Part shown: piece after piece, positions 46,424 through 57,708 of the stretch
How the letters are laid out: every line of letters starts with the position of its first letter
Position numbering within the stretch: position 1 is the first letter of the stretch
The notes under the pieces: model-generated
Told to the model about the DNA's origin: nothing
What the model saw: only the letters and a program-made list of their open reading frames with translations
Databases searched by the model: none
Assembly (NCBI GenBank): GCA_030295235.1
Contig: AP026132.1
Span: 577,501 to 641,500 of the forward strand
DNA length: 64,000 bases
DNA from: Fistulifera solaris
Lineage: Eukaryota; Bacillariophyta; Bacillariophyceae; Naviculales; Stauroneidaceae
Reading direction: 5' to 3'
Position numbers and translations under genes: made by a program

Positions 46424-46860
46424 TGCCTCGAGATGGGAGCCTTATCCGGAACAGGTCTCCTAGCTCCGCATCGACAGCGGAATCGACGTTTTCGTACTCG
46501 GCAGCTATTGCAGTCAATAGTCTATCAAAGATGAACAGGGATCAAGCACACTTTTGATGGAAACCATGGTGTGCGCAAGATTCTTTTGTGGTCAGAAAAT
46601 CCGCGGTTGTGAGGATTTTGCAATGGATCACAACAACGCGCGCGCAGCACAGACGGAAGCGTCCGTCCTCCGTCAGACCAAGTCATTTTCGACACGACTG
46701 AACGTTCAGTCATGAGAAAGAAATCTAAGGCTTATTTTTTGTTGCACATGATCTAATTTATTGACACACTATTTTATATGATAAACAAACTTCTCAAATT
46801 TCTCTTCACATTAACCTTTACTTAATGTGGCTTTGCTATTCCTAATTTAGCCTCCTTGCT
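46424..46860. other. Intergenic region with GCGCGCGC tract
   Basis: 437 nt upstream of Maf and downstream of the alpha-kinase. CGCGCGCG lies near 46638 and AT-rich sequence at 46730-46850. No gene is supported. Confidence 0.4.
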
Positions 46861-48962
46861 TTAGGCAGAATTATGGCTGCATTTCTTCTCCGATCTTGCC
46901 ACCTTCCGGAACCCTCGGTTAACAATTCTGCATAATGGGCCGCAATGATCAGCATGAGTATCAAAGAATTTATGCATGCCTTCCTTGCCGTGATCAGTTC
47001 TACCGTGAACGTTCTTGCGACATGTGTATGCTCGGGGGTTGTAATAGTGTATGACAGGATCTGAAAAGAGTAAAACATTGTTTGCTTCGTCATAGACACC
47101 TTGGAGATCACAAACTAGCCGCTTCTTCCACGTAGCCAAGTAACTAAAGTGAGAGAACGCCTGCGCAACCTCAAAAGGACTGAAGACGACAGTGTTCTTT
47201 CCTTGGAGGACATCCGGTCCCGCCTTTTCCTCATCCGAGTCTTCTTCTTCCTCACTACCTTCCTCAATAATATCACCTTCAAAGTGAGCAACTCGAGTCA
47301 TGTTGATCTCAGCAAGACGTAGACCTTCCTCAGAAAACACTGGAGCCTTTTTCATTCCCTCTACGAAGCCATTGTTGGAATTCCATTTCTGCCACTTCGT
47401 GTGGTCGAGCTTGTCTTCCACCAAGACACTCAACACTCCAAGGTTATCATCGTCCAGCTCGTAAATAGAACAATCCAGGAAATCCACAGTGGGTGTGCGC
47501 TCATCAACACGGTACGACGTTTTCGGTTTGGCATTGAAATCTTTGGCTAGGCGACGAGCAAGCTGCTGCGTCTTGCAAAGCGTAGCTGTAAATTCTTTCC
47601 GAGCCAGCTCATCGGCACTGTCGACATCAAGAATCAGACGACTCTCCTTTACTACCATCGGCTTACCGACAATTGTCTTACAGTCCGCTGCCAGCTCAAA
47701 AAACCGATAAGCGAATCGTTCAGCACCTTCACCAAATGGACCCTTAGCAAATGCTACATATCTAGCGTCAGGATGCTGCAATTCTGTTTTCTCGTATCTG
47801 TGTCGCGTTTTGTTCCTGCCATCAACATCAGGCTCCATGTCGTTTTGGCGAGGGAATAAATCCAGAATTCTTCGTCCGAGACGCTCAAGATATCCTGTCC
47901 CGCTTTGCTCCGAGATTCCCTGAGAATGTTTCGAACTTGTCGTTGTTTCTTAGAGTGCGCGTCAGTCAACTCAAGTTGCGTCGACGTAATAGATGTTGCA
48001 ACGGATGTGAATACTTCTCCAAGTGCTGAAGAAGTCATGGACGGGAGGCAGAAGTCAGCATGGGCACCGTACTCATCTGCAGCATCAACCATTCGTCTAA
48101 GCATATCAAATTCTTCATAGTCGCCTATCGCAATCGCTTTAAATGTGAGCCGTCTACCAAACTGTTTGGCCAAGTTTCCAACTGTGCTCTCAATCATTTC
48201 ATAACATCCGTCTTTTCCCAAACCAGCTCCGTGTGTGGCATCAGAGGGTCTTCCGTCTGATAAGAAAGTGAGTGATACAGCACAAGATGCATTCGGGTTT
48301 CGTAGCAGCAGCGCCTCTGCTTTTTCTAAGCTAGGCAAAAATGGCCCATGTCCTTGAGGTCGTACGAGCCCTTGGCGGTAAAGCTTCACGATCTTGTTGT
48401 AGAGTACCCACGAACAAGGTTCTTCTTCGAAAATTACAGTGGCCGTTTCTCCCAATGTAACGACCGATATAACATCAGTGAGGCACCCTTCTCCTGTTTT
48501 TAATCGAGTGGCTAGAAAATCAAGAGCAATGGATATCCAAACAGCATCCAAACGGGTTCTTGCGCCCCACACATCCGCTTCCCTCATGCTCCCTGATGTG
48601 TCCACGACGAGAACTGAGTTCGATGTCCAGCACAGGTGATCCTCCTTGATCTTTCGGCAAGCTTTCATGTACTCCGACTGCATACCTGTTGATAAAGGGA
48701 CCTTTTTAAGCTCAAGCGGTTTTGCATAGCATGTTATCTCTTGGCCTGTCTTTTCGTTCACAATGTATGTGATGCCCTGATAGACATATTTGGCAGTCCG
48801 TTGCCCTCTACATCGAAAATACTCGCTCCGAATTCCGTATTTCTTGGCGGATTGAAGATCTTTCTTATCGATTCCGCGCTGCTTTCGGCGCATTCGACCG
48901 TGCTCGGTCTCCACAAAGGTGATCGCCGAAGTGCGGATCGAGTTTGCTGTAGCGCTCAGCAT
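46861..48962 (-). CDS. VWA domain / alpha-kinase fusion protein
   Basis: About 700 aa. The N-terminal half has a von Willebrand A domain with an intact MIDAS motif: VLVVDTSGSMRE, then a conserved Thr region and SLTFLSDGRPSD. The C-terminal half is an atypical alpha-kinase (MHCK/EF2K): FAKGPFGEGAERFAYRF (nucleotide-binding loop), VVKESR Lys region, LVEDKLDHTKWQKWNSNNGF, FSHFSYLATWKKRLVCDLQGV, DPVIHYY, the GRTDHGKEGMHKFFDTHADH Gly-rich/zinc site, and a terminal C-x-C element. The order matches VwkA-type kinases of Dictyostelium. The frame changes near 47855 in an A-run between the domains (one base missing). Probably a cytosolic Ser/Thr kinase; substrate unknown. Confidence 0.9.
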
Positions 48963-49426
48963 CGTATCACCGAAGATAAACTATAACAGTAAAGATACTT
49001 CCGGTGTTTGCTACTCCGTGGCAAACATGTGCTGAAAAGTGAAATAAATGAGAGCATTCTTGGGTTTGTTTATTGCAATCAAAGTGCCGACAGCAACGAC
49101 GATCCGAGATTGGAGGATCTTTATGTGAGGAATAAACTCGATTGGTTGACGAGAAATTCGTTCAAGTTTTTGTGAGAGTTTTCGAGACACCACAACACGA
49201 TTTCTGCTTATGCAGAAGCGGACCTTGTGAGTGAGTCACGCGCCACGCACCACCCACGTACCTCTAAGTGCAGATTCGTGATTCAAATGAGTGATGTTTC
49301 GTCGCGGACGAGTATTTTACTTTTGTCTCGCGATGATCGAGCTGCACCCATTGCCAATTATACATGGCATGCTGCCTGAAAATCGCTGCTTTCCCTTCTC
49401 TTTTGTTACAAATATAATAAAGAACG
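48963..49426. promoter_or_regulatory. Divergent region between alpha-kinase and DPH7
   Basis: 464 nt; no specific element is recognised. Confidence 0.35.
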
Positions 49427-50606
49427 ATGACGGACTGGATGGATGCTCGAATTTCGGATCTTAATCCTTGTAGCTTGGAAACAATCACGCAATCGGTCGA
49501 AGTAATCGACGGTGACGATACCTCCAGAGTCTGGCCTCTTATGCTTTCTTGCTATCAGTTATCCGAACAAAACAGTACCCGATGCGGTAGCATGGAATTA
49601 CATCTTGTCAAAGTACCCGACGGCGGATCACCGCAATCGATGGAGTTTGGGAAACCGTACACGATTCTGTTTCCGTCGGAAACATCGGGAATCTTGGACG
49701 GAAAATGGACGGAAGTGTCGTCGTCAACACAAAATGAATCATCATGGTGCTTTGCAACGGCACATTCAACTGGAGAAATCAGATTGCAGTCGTTTCGTTT
49801 CGGAGGAGCATCAGATCAAAGAGAAAAGCCATTTCGTACAACATTCTTGGGCCAGAGTGAAGTAGACGAAACAAAAAATGGCCCGCTGTGTCTCTCCCTG
49901 AATTGGGACAAGACCGCTAATAGCGATCAGAAAAGAATTGTTTCCACATACTCCAACGGCACGGTAGAACTGCACGACGTTTACTTTTCATCCTCAACCG
50001 GCGCGGCAAACATCGTGCGCAAAGAAGCATGGCAAGCGCACACCCTGTTTCAGACACCTACCGAAGTTTGGTCGGCCTGTATCGTACAAGATTCCGTTGT
50101 TTCCTGTGGCGACGACGGGGCTTACAAATTATGGGATATTCGGTGCCTGAACAAGCCGTCGCATGTTCTCCGTACTTTTGACGCTGGTGTGACCTGTGCA
50201 TCTGCCCACGTAGCCGACCCAAACATATTTGCCGTCGGCAGCTACGATGAATCCATTTGTATTCACGATATACGATTCATGAGTGATACGCACAGTCTGC
50301 TCAAAACAGGATCACTGGGTGGAGGAATCTGGAGAATCAAATGGCATCCTTATCTACACAATCTTATCCTGGTTGGTGCGATGCATGGTGGGTGTTGTGT
50401 CCTGGAATTGGAAGGACTCGACATAACCGAAGGCTCTGATGTAAAACACTATATAACAAAAGAATTCACGGCGCACGAAAGCATGGCGTATGGTGCCGAC
50501 TGGCTTTGTTATAAGGATCCCTATACGCAAAAAAACTATGGAAGCGGCAGCGAGTTGCTCCTTCTATGACAAATCAGTTTATCTATGGAAAAGTTGTGAT
50601 GGATAG
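49427..50606 (+). CDS. DPH7: DPH7-like WD40 protein (diphthamide pathway)
   Basis: WD40 methylesterase that demethylates diphthine on elongation factor 2 before the final amidation step. About 392 aa. WD repeats include VSTYSNGTVELHDVYF, EVWSACIVQDSVVSCGDDGA-x-LWDIR, FAVGSYDESICIHDIR and GGGIWRIKWHPYLHNLILVG, with the family-typical HESMAYGADW near the C-terminus. The final SCSFYDKSVYLW strand follows a frame change near 50531 in an A-run (one base extra), so the true end is the stop at 50604-50606. ATG 49427 is the first in frame. Single exon. Confidence 0.85.
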
Positions 50607-51130
50607 CCATCAAAAAATTGATTAAGCGTCAGCAGGTTGACTTTCTTAAAAATCAATCGAGATTTCCAACGTCTTGTGAAAACTAACAGCTTCATTCTCC
50701 ACTTCATTGCAGGCATCATTTTCGTCGATTCTGCTGAGCTTGTCGGCGTATCCATTCCCGGCACCACAAGATAGTCATCATCCGCATCAGTGGCGTTTCA
50801 AAAAGAAGCGATGGACGGGCAGGAACATGTATTAATGATGCTCGCTGGATGGATGGACAAAGCCTTTCTCTGCTTTACCGATACCTTTGATGTCTATGTC
50901 GAATGCGAAAGCTTGGTTGGATTTATACGGCACAACCAGTTTTTTTATTAAAAAAATGCTCCCTAGGAGAAACAGTAAAATGGGCCCTGTACTCGTCATT
51001 GCCTACGAACGTGATCAAATGACGAGCTCAAGGAAGAACATGAAAAGAAGCGATAAGTATGGAAATGCGAATGACGATTAACGTTGTGAGTGAGCAGCCT
51101 CGAGTAACAGAAAAGGTCCGCCGTTGAAAG
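50607..51130. other. Intergenic region
   Basis: 524 nt; small open frames without coding character. Nothing supported. Confidence 0.4.
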
Positions 51131-52266
51131 TTACACCCAAAAATGAGCGCTAATGCCTTTTTGACGTAGTTTGTTGAAGAGTTCTAGACTCTCCTTGATA
51201 GTTCCTTGAACTTTACTTCCCCAATTCGGTAATAATTCTTTCAATCCAACATGATGTTCAAAGTAGAAATGATCAATCAAACTAGACAGTTCCCTATCTT
51301 CCATTAACTGCTGCGCCAAGGCCATTTCGAGATGAGGAGTGTCAATATCGAGCTTCACAATGATCAAATCATCCCGATTAAAGTTTTTCTTGATGGTAGT
51401 AAAAGGATTCAATACATTGCCCGGTTCGACCGACACACCCAAATTGATCCAATGGTAGGCCGACATGATAGGCGGTGGAAGCTTCTGATAGACTTCGGCC
51501 GGTTCCGTTGGTTTCAGCTCAAAGGCATAAATGTGATCAAAGGGGAGTCCAAACCGGTGAAAGAGATTTATCAAATAAAGAGCAGGACTATCTTCCTTTC
51601 CATGAAACTGAAGCGACGCCCCCATGTCGACCAACACAATCCGCGAGGTTCGCTTCAAATTACGACACATGGTTCCAAAGTCGTGCACCAAATAATTGAG
51701 ATCCAATAGATATTGAGAATGCTGTTCACAGAAGATAGGGTGCCGCATGGGCGGCAACAATGGTTCGACATATCCGGAAGACGGCGTCCAAGAAAGTTGA
51801 TGGCTCTTTTGAAAAATGCCTCGTAGGCCGTTTGGGTGCAGATCGACCAATCGACATTCATCATCACTGACGCGTAATCTTAAATCGGCAATTTGGGTTC
51901 GGAAGGCTTTGACACGTGCGGTATAATCCTCCAAGTCACGACGATACTCCATCAATTGCGAATGAATTGTGGACGTAGAGGCGTTGTTCCAGATGCGACA
52001 ACCCAGTTGTTCTCCGTCGGCATCGTAACCCAATTGTTGTGCTTTCTCGATGACGTACGATTCGACGGCCGCGGGAACATACGATGATGAACGACCCGCT
52101 GGACCGGTAGATGATGACAATAAATCGACCGTAATCATATTATGTTCACAGTCGAGAGAGAACGTAAGAATATGGTGCATGGTGAATGCTGCCACGACGA
52201 GGCAGAGCAACACCCACGGCGTTGTAGGGATATTTCTCTTTGATAGGGGCTAAAAAGTGGTTTCAT
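51131..52266 (-). CDS. Membrane-anchored methyltransferase-like protein
   Basis: About 378 aa. The proposed start is the ATG at 52266 (MKPLFSP), which joins the long frame after one missing base in a C-run near 52247. Without this the frame has no ATG before its membrane anchor (PWVLLCLVVAAFTMHHILTF). A coiled-coil-like segment (MEYRRDLEDYTARVKAFRTQ) follows. The C-terminal domain has a SAM-binding-like strand IVLVDMGASLQFHG, YAFELKPTEPAEVY and LIIVKLDIDTPHLE, an arrangement seen in FkbM-like methyltransferases. Likely ER/Golgi lumenal. No substrate can be inferred; the methyltransferase call is tentative. Confidence 0.6.
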
Positions 52267-53060
52267 TATCGAATATGTTGAATAGAATGATGGTTTTGGT
52301 CGAATGAAGATCGAGGAAATAATCTCCTCGAGATTATTCGAGATACCGTCGAAAGAAGTTGTCGCTTTTGTCTTTTTTTTATTTGTTACCAGGTACTGTA
52401 TAGCGTATAGCTCGAATAAGATCCAAGATCCGATTCGATTTATTAAAGGCGCGTGACGCGTGACACGTGCTACTGGCTGTCTTGAAAACGCTCGATACTC
52501 AGAGTACGTACTAAATGATAAATAATAAAGAATAAAATGATTATTTATTATTTATTTATTACTACATAGTACGTAGAATGAATGATGAATGACGAAGACG
52601 AATGCAATAAATGATAAATGATAAATGTAAATGATACGTAGTACGTAGTACCGGTACTTAACTCATTGGTAGTACCGTAGACCGTAGTACCTAATAATAC
52701 CTAATACCTAATACTGTACCCAATACTTTGAAGGTTGAACTTTAAATAAATAGGGTTTTGTACTGGTACTGGTACCAGCTCTAAACCTAGAAAAAATACG
52801 GCTACGCCCGTATTTTTCCTAGTCTAAACTCTAAACTCTAGCTTTAGCTCTAGAGAGTAAAATGTTATACGTCCTTACTAGAGAGAGAAAAGAGGAACCG
52901 CCGGGTTCCAGGTTCCAGCTTCCAGCTTCCAGGTTAAGAACGTGTACTTCTAACGTCCTTACTCCAAGCTTCCAAGCCCGACCCCCTATCTGGACGGGTC
53001 GGATGGGTTTAGCGGAATGGTTTGTCTCCAGAACCCTTCCTCATTTTTCGCCTACGGCAG
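52267..53060. repeat. Low-complexity intergenic DNA
   Basis: TTATTTATTATTTA-like and ATGATAAATGATAAATG runs lie at 52510-52640. TACGTAGTACGTAGTACC and TAATACCTAATACC short repeats lie at 52640-52725, and a CTCTAAACTCTAAACTC motif at 52825-52850. Embedded is a near-perfect hairpin (52787-52822). No gene is supported. Confidence 0.6.
52787..52822 (+). other. Inverted repeat / hairpin ending in a T-run
   Basis: 15-nt arms: CTAGAAAAAATACGG and CCGTATTTTTCCTAG, with one mismatch and a 6-nt loop CTACGC. In a bacterium it would resemble a terminator. Here it is more likely a chance or repeat-derived foldback. Confidence 0.5.
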
Positions 53061-53064
53061 GCTG

Positions 53065-54055
53065 TGTTCGTTCCAGAAATTCTGGACTTGATGTTTGCAA
53101 TCATACGGAAATTCCGTGGTCGGTCCAGAAATTCTGGAAATAGTGTTTTCAAGCGTATAGAAATTCTGTCGTCGTTCCAGAACTTCTAGACTTAGACTGA
53201 TGTTGTTGCAGTCATACAAAAATTCTGTCGTAGTTCCAAAAATTCTGGACTTGGTGTTTGCGATCATACAGAAATTCTGTCGTCGTTCCAGAAATTCTGA
53301 ACTTAGACTAATGTTTGCGGTCATACAAAAATTCTGCGGTCGTTCCACAAATTCTGGACTTGATGTTTGCGATCATACAGAAGTTCTGTGGTCGGTTCAG
53401 AAATTTTGGACTTGCTGTTTGCGATCATACAGAGCGCTGTGGTCGTTCCGGAAATTCTGGACATGATTCATGCAGAAAATTCTGTGGCCGATTCAGAAAT
53501 TTTGGACTTGATGTTTGCGATCACAGAAATTCTGTGGTCGGTCCAGAAATTATGAACTAGGTGTTTGCGATCATACAGAAGTTCTGCGGTCGCTCCAGAA
53601 ATTTAGAAATTCTGGACTTAGAAATTTTGGACTTGCTGCTTGCGATCATACAGACATGCTGTGGTCGTTCCGGAAATTCTGGACATGATTCATGCAGAAA
53701 ATTCTATGGCCGATTCAGAAATTTTGGACTTGATGTTTGCGATCACACAGAAATTCTATGGTCGGTCCAAAAATTCAGAAATTCTGGACTTGATGTTTGC
53801 GGTCATACAAAAATTCTGCGGTCGTTCCAGATATTCTGGACTTGATGTTTGCGATCATACAGAAAATCTGTGGTCGGTCCAGAAATTCTGGAGATGATTC
53901 ATGCAGAAATTCTGTGGCCGATTCAGAAATTCGGAATTGTTGTTTGCGATCACACAGAAATTCTGTGGTCGGTCCAGAGTCCAGAAATTGGCCGTTCTAG
54001 AAATCTGGAATCGGTGTTCGTTCGACGTTTCAGAAATTCTGAAATTGGTGTTTGC
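53065..54055 (+). repeat. Minisatellite of ~18 degenerate ~55-bp units
   Basis: Consensus unit is roughly GTCGTTCCAGAAATTCTGGACTT then GATGTTTGCGATCATACAGAAATTCTGTG. Each unit holds two near-palindromes (CCAGAAATTCTGG and ACAGAAATTCTGTG), giving four- to fivefold AGAAATTCT spacing. A higher-order repeat of 222 bp is visible: GGACATGATTCATGCAG recurs at about 53459 and 53681 with the same neighbours. Units are open in more than one frame on both strands, which explains several spurious ORFs. It lies between the methyltransferase-like gene and the bestrophin gene. Confidence 0.9.
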
Positions 54056-54305
54056 TTTCCCATTGTTTTCATTGATCGATGAGCCAATCGACCGTCAATT
54101 CCTCGGACTCCCATGGTCCATCGGAGGATTTCGGCGGCACAGAATCTGCAAATTGTCAACGCTGACAGCCCCAGCCAGCCGGAGGTCCTAAGTAACCATT
54201 TAAATGGAACTTAACACCTAAGGTGTGTGAAACCATACTTGTAGTAACGGATAGGTTATTCTAAATTATACGGAGTAGATTACTTAAAAATCAATTTTGC
54301 CAAAG

Positions 54306-57251
54306 TCATTCGTGATTGCCATCGCTATCGTGGACGCTGATCGCTTCTCTCTCCATTTCGTTGGCAGCTTCATTTTGTAGCAATTCCGCTGTATTTACAG
54401 GAGTGTCCATTTCCAGCACCGCAAGATAATCATCGTCAGCATCGGTGGTGTTTGAGATAAAAGACTTAGAATCGTCTTCTCCAGGAATATCGACATAGTC
54501 GGCAGCGCAGGGTGCATTCAGAATTGCTTGTGTTTCGATTAACTCATCAATTTCTTCTCGCGCCTTAGACTCTTCTGGGATCGCAGCAAGATCTGCAAGT
54601 TCGGTGAGTTCCAATCCTTTGTATACGGGCCCCTGCATCCCCTCCTTGTCGATACTACCTAACGGATTTCTTGTTTCTACATAATTATCGAGAACCGTTG
54701 ACGGAGACACGTCGGACGTGACCGCGATAGCAAGTTCATCAGGGGCAGTTGTGTTACTTTTTGTGGAACCAATCGCAAACGCTTCAGTCTCAAAATTGCT
54801 TCGTAAAAGTCTCTCGCGTTCTTCCGAAATCTCATCGAAAGTCCTGATACCATCACTGCTTGCATTGACTAATGCGATAACATTACCTAGTATGTCGTGC
54901 TCTGTAAGCATCTGGTCTGTCTTCACGGGTGGTGCAATGAAATGGCCCGTTGTAGCCGCGCTGGATGCGTGGTCTTCGCTCTCGCCATTATCATCGTGAA
55001 TACTCTTTTCATCAATTGTTAGATCATCTATTTCGGGGATATCCACTGAATTAGCACCCGGCGGAGCATTCATGATTGCCTCTGTTTCAATCATCTCGGC
55101 CTTTGCTGCTTCAAGTATATCTTTGATGTGGCGCTCGTAATCATCGTATGTGAAAATCGAGGACGATACTACTTGATCTTCATTGGCTTCGCTTGATAGA
55201 GAATCGTTATCGCGTCGACTGCTTTCCCACGTTCCTACAAGAACATGAGATGAAAAGTCAAGAGCCTCGGGTCCTTCCCCATCAGTATTGCCATGCGACA
55301 AAGCGTCTTTTAATGATAAGACTTGCGTCGTTTCAGCCTCGCTTTCGGAGGTGTCTTTTGTGAAGTGAATCGACTGATCAACCGCGTCATCGTCGCTTTC
55401 GTTTTCGTGCCTAACTCCATTCACAACAGACTCTATTTTGTTGCCCAAAAGAAAAGATGTGTAGGTATCGCCATCGATCGACATAAATGCTTGCGGCGTA
55501 GGAACCGCGGTAGATGGAGGAACGAGCTCATGGGGAAGTGCCCCCTCTAGAAGCGATGCATCAGCCACAAATTGCGCAACATCGCTACTACTCTCGAGAT
55601 TCGCAGTTGCAAATGCACCGGGAAGAGAGACTCTGCGTGAAACGCGTACTCCACGAGTGGACTCGACCATAATCGATTTCTGCGAAAGGTTTTCCAGGCG
55701 ATCCATCTGGTTACTTGTCAATTTGTATTTGATCATTTCATTAGCCGCCTTTTGAACTAGCTCTCGATGCTCCTCTGCTCTCCGTTTTTCTTCTTGTTCA
55801 CGTTCCAAACGCTCTTGTTCTTCCATCTCTTTTCTCTGTTTCTCTTCTTCCATTTGCTCAATCTCTTGCACGGAATAACCTCGGAGCGGAAAGATGCTGT
55901 CCTCGAGCATACCGTCTTTCACTCGAGCCGAAGAAATCGGAAATTGATCCAAACTATGCATCCATCGCACTGAACCTGCATTCGATTCGGCAATCAACGT
56001 GTCCACCATCAAGGGATCTTCCCCTTTACCGTACGACTCATTGTCGTACGGATCAAGAAACTGTTTGGCGAGATCAAACAATCCTTGATAACCAATCGTC
56101 AGCAAACCCGTACCCAGAACACAAAGCAAACCCGACATTCCCGATGAAAACGCCATGAGCGGATACATCCAAAGCACCAAGTCAACCAACACTTGTACTA
56201 TGTGCGTATAAGCAAGAGGCATTCGTCCATGTAGTTCATCGCCAATGGCTCCATACGACGCACGCGTCACGTGGGCCTTTTCCAAAAATTGATCTTCAAA
56301 ACCAGCACCTCCCGTAAACAAACCTGCTTCTCTCCCTTCCACAAAGGCTCTCATAATCCAAAGCAGGACAGCATTGTGTCGCTGTGTCGCCGGAAGCTTG
56401 CTTTCCGTCAAAATCACGCGTTCTTCGGGTGTCATTAACCCTCGATCGACCAGTCGTCGCATTCCCATGGGGGTCAAGATAGGTCGATGCGATCGAGTAA
56501 AAGATGCGTACGTAAGCAAATTAAACAAACGTACCCACCGTGCGACAACTTGCAGCAGTTGTCGACTCTCTTTGGTGTATCTTGTGGGCGCATACGGATC
56601 ACTGCCTTGTTGTCGGACGGCATGTACCGCCAAGGTCATATCCATATCGTGCAGTCGCCCCTGCAAACGACGACTCAGATCGTAACATTTTCTCCATAGT
56701 GCGTATGATTGATTGACAAAGAATGTCAGGGTAAACGTCGTGACCGAAAGCAACTGACCCCACAAAATATGAAACCCTGACAGGGTTTCTTTGACGGTAC
56801 TCGGATACGTCCGGCACAAGACAAAGATGAGACACGCGTAGACCATCTTGGCCACACACGAATCCCACGTTTCGGAAAAGATTGTTCCTTTCCATCGCTT
56901 CCAGATCCAGCCGCTACTGGGGTCAAACTGCATCATGATGGGTCGTCTAGCGCTGGTTCGTACGCTTTCGTCGATTAAATAGTCAAGTAGATATTGCGTC
57001 GATGCTTGTTCGATAATGGATTCCGGTGTATTGAGAACCATGTTTCGTTTCACAGATGATGTAAAGAGAGGGGAATACTTGTACGGTTGAAACGCTTTTG
57101 TAGGTACAATCAAAAGAGCCGCAAGGAGTAAATAAGAACGATACGAATTGTTTCGTATCCATTTTACCGATCGGATATTACTTTGTTGTCGATGGTTGAG
57201 GCAACTTTGTGACTGTAAGTCATCGTATGACCGCTGCGTGAATTCAATCAT
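54306..57251 (-). CDS. Bestrophin-like anion channel with long acidic tail
   Basis: 981 aa. A hydrophobic segment followed by Phe (YLLLAALLIVPTKAFQP, residues about 40-56) looks like a signal peptide plus plastid cleavage motif, though it sits unusually far from the first Met. The bestrophin domain occupies residues about 90-420: several membrane helices, FNLLTYASFTRSHRPILTPMG, an ETWDSCVAKMVYACLIFVLCR helix, IVQVLVDLVLWMYPLMAFSSG, and the conserved DPYDNESYGKGEDPLMVDTL calcium-clasp-like segment. A strong coiled coil follows (EEEKQRKEMEEQERLEREQE, about 465-500), then about 450 acidic, disordered residues. The tail holds a twofold repeat, ET-AI-NAP-x-A-x-VDIP, at about residues 720 and 907. 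Thylakoid bestrophins feed bicarbonate to the pyrenoid in diatoms and green algae; a similar plastid role is an inference. Confidence 0.85.
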   Translation of the reverse strand: MIEFTQRSYDDLQSQSCLNHRQQSNIRSVKWIRNNSYRSYLLLAALLIVPTKAFQPYKYSPLFTSSVKRNMVLNTPESIIEQASTQYLLDYLIDESVRTSARRPIMMQFDPSSGWIWKRWKGTIFSETWDSCVAKMVYACLIFVLCRTYPSTVKETLSGFHILWGQLLSVTTFTLTFFVNQSYALWRKCYDLSRRLQGRLHDMDMTLAVHAVRQQGSDPYAPTRYTKESRQLLQVVARWVRLFNLLTYASFTRSHRPILTPMGMRRLVDRGLMTPEERVILTESKLPATQRHNAVLLWIMRAFVEGREAGLFTGGAGFEDQFLEKAHVTRASYGAIGDELHGRMPLAYTHIVQVLVDLVLWMYPLMAFSSGMSGLLCVLGTGLLTIGYQGLFDLAKQFLDPYDNESYGKGEDPLMVDTLIAESNAGSVRWMHSLDQFPISSARVKDGMLEDSIFPLRGYSVQEIEQMEEEKQRKEMEEQERLEREQEEKRRAEEHRELVQKAANEMIKYKLTSNQMDRLENLSQKSIMVESTRGVRVSRRVSLPGAFATANLESSSDVAQFVADASLLEGALPHELVPPSTAVPTPQAFMSIDGDTYTSFLLGNKIESVVNGVRHENESDDDAVDQSIHFTKDTSESEAETTQVLSLKDALSHGNTDGEGPEALDFSSHVLVGTWESSRRDNDSLSSEANEDQVVSSSIFTYDDYERHIKDILEAAKAEMIETEAIMNAPPGANSVDIPEIDDLTIDEKSIHDDNGESEDHASSAATTGHFIAPPVKTDQMLTEHDILGNVIALVNASSDGIRTFDEISEERERLLRSNFETEAFAIGSTKSNTTAPDELAIAVTSDVSPSTVLDNYVETRNPLGSIDKEGMQGPVYKGLELTELADLAAIPEESKAREEIDELIETQAILNAPCAADYVDIPGEDDSKSFISNTTDADDDYLAVLEMDTPVNTAELLQNEAANEMEREAISVHDSDGNHE

Positions 57252-57708
57252 ATTACTCTATTCTTTGGCTTCCAAATGATCTGTGTATTGCTTTCAAGAC
57301 TATTTACTATTCATGACTCCTCTTCTTCCATTTCTCCTGCAGGCAGCGTTTTCACGCAAATGCACTCCGACAAAAAAAAACGCGACGATGATGCTGTTCA
57401 TTTTTCCTCGTCCGCTCTCCCAATCCCAACGGAAACTTTTGCTATGTCTAGTTTAAGGTGAGAATTGGTACGACACCCAGGTGTGTGACACGGATACTAA
57501 TTACTGGTACAGTAAAATAATAGTCACTTGTGTTGTGAAGAATCATTACCATAGTAGCAAAGTCTGGCGTGACATGCAGCGTGCAGCGTGACTCGATCGC
57601 CCTCCTGTAAAAACCGCGCATCGCAACGCAACTTTTTTATTTTGCATCTCTTTTTATAATGAATGTTTTCATGATCATGCGAACGATCCTTAAATCATTT
57701 AGAGTAGG
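57252..57708. promoter_or_regulatory. Divergent region between bestrophin and CoaE genes
   Basis: 457 nt. AT-rich with a TTTTTATAATGAATG stretch near 57650. No specific element is recognised. Confidence 0.35.

Noticed and set aside
46185-46517. Minus-strand frame overlapping the Maf start
   Set aside because: It begins at a non-ATG codon and overlaps the well-supported Maf N-terminus in another frame.
52787-52822. Intrinsic-terminator reading of the T-ended hairpin
   Set aside because: This is eukaryotic nuclear DNA, where such a structure is not a terminator; kept only as an inverted repeat.
53200-54191. Series of overlapping ORFs with repeating FCGRSRNSGLDVCDHTE-like peptides
   Set aside because: They are translations of the minisatellite in several frames at once, with no start context or outside coding sequence.
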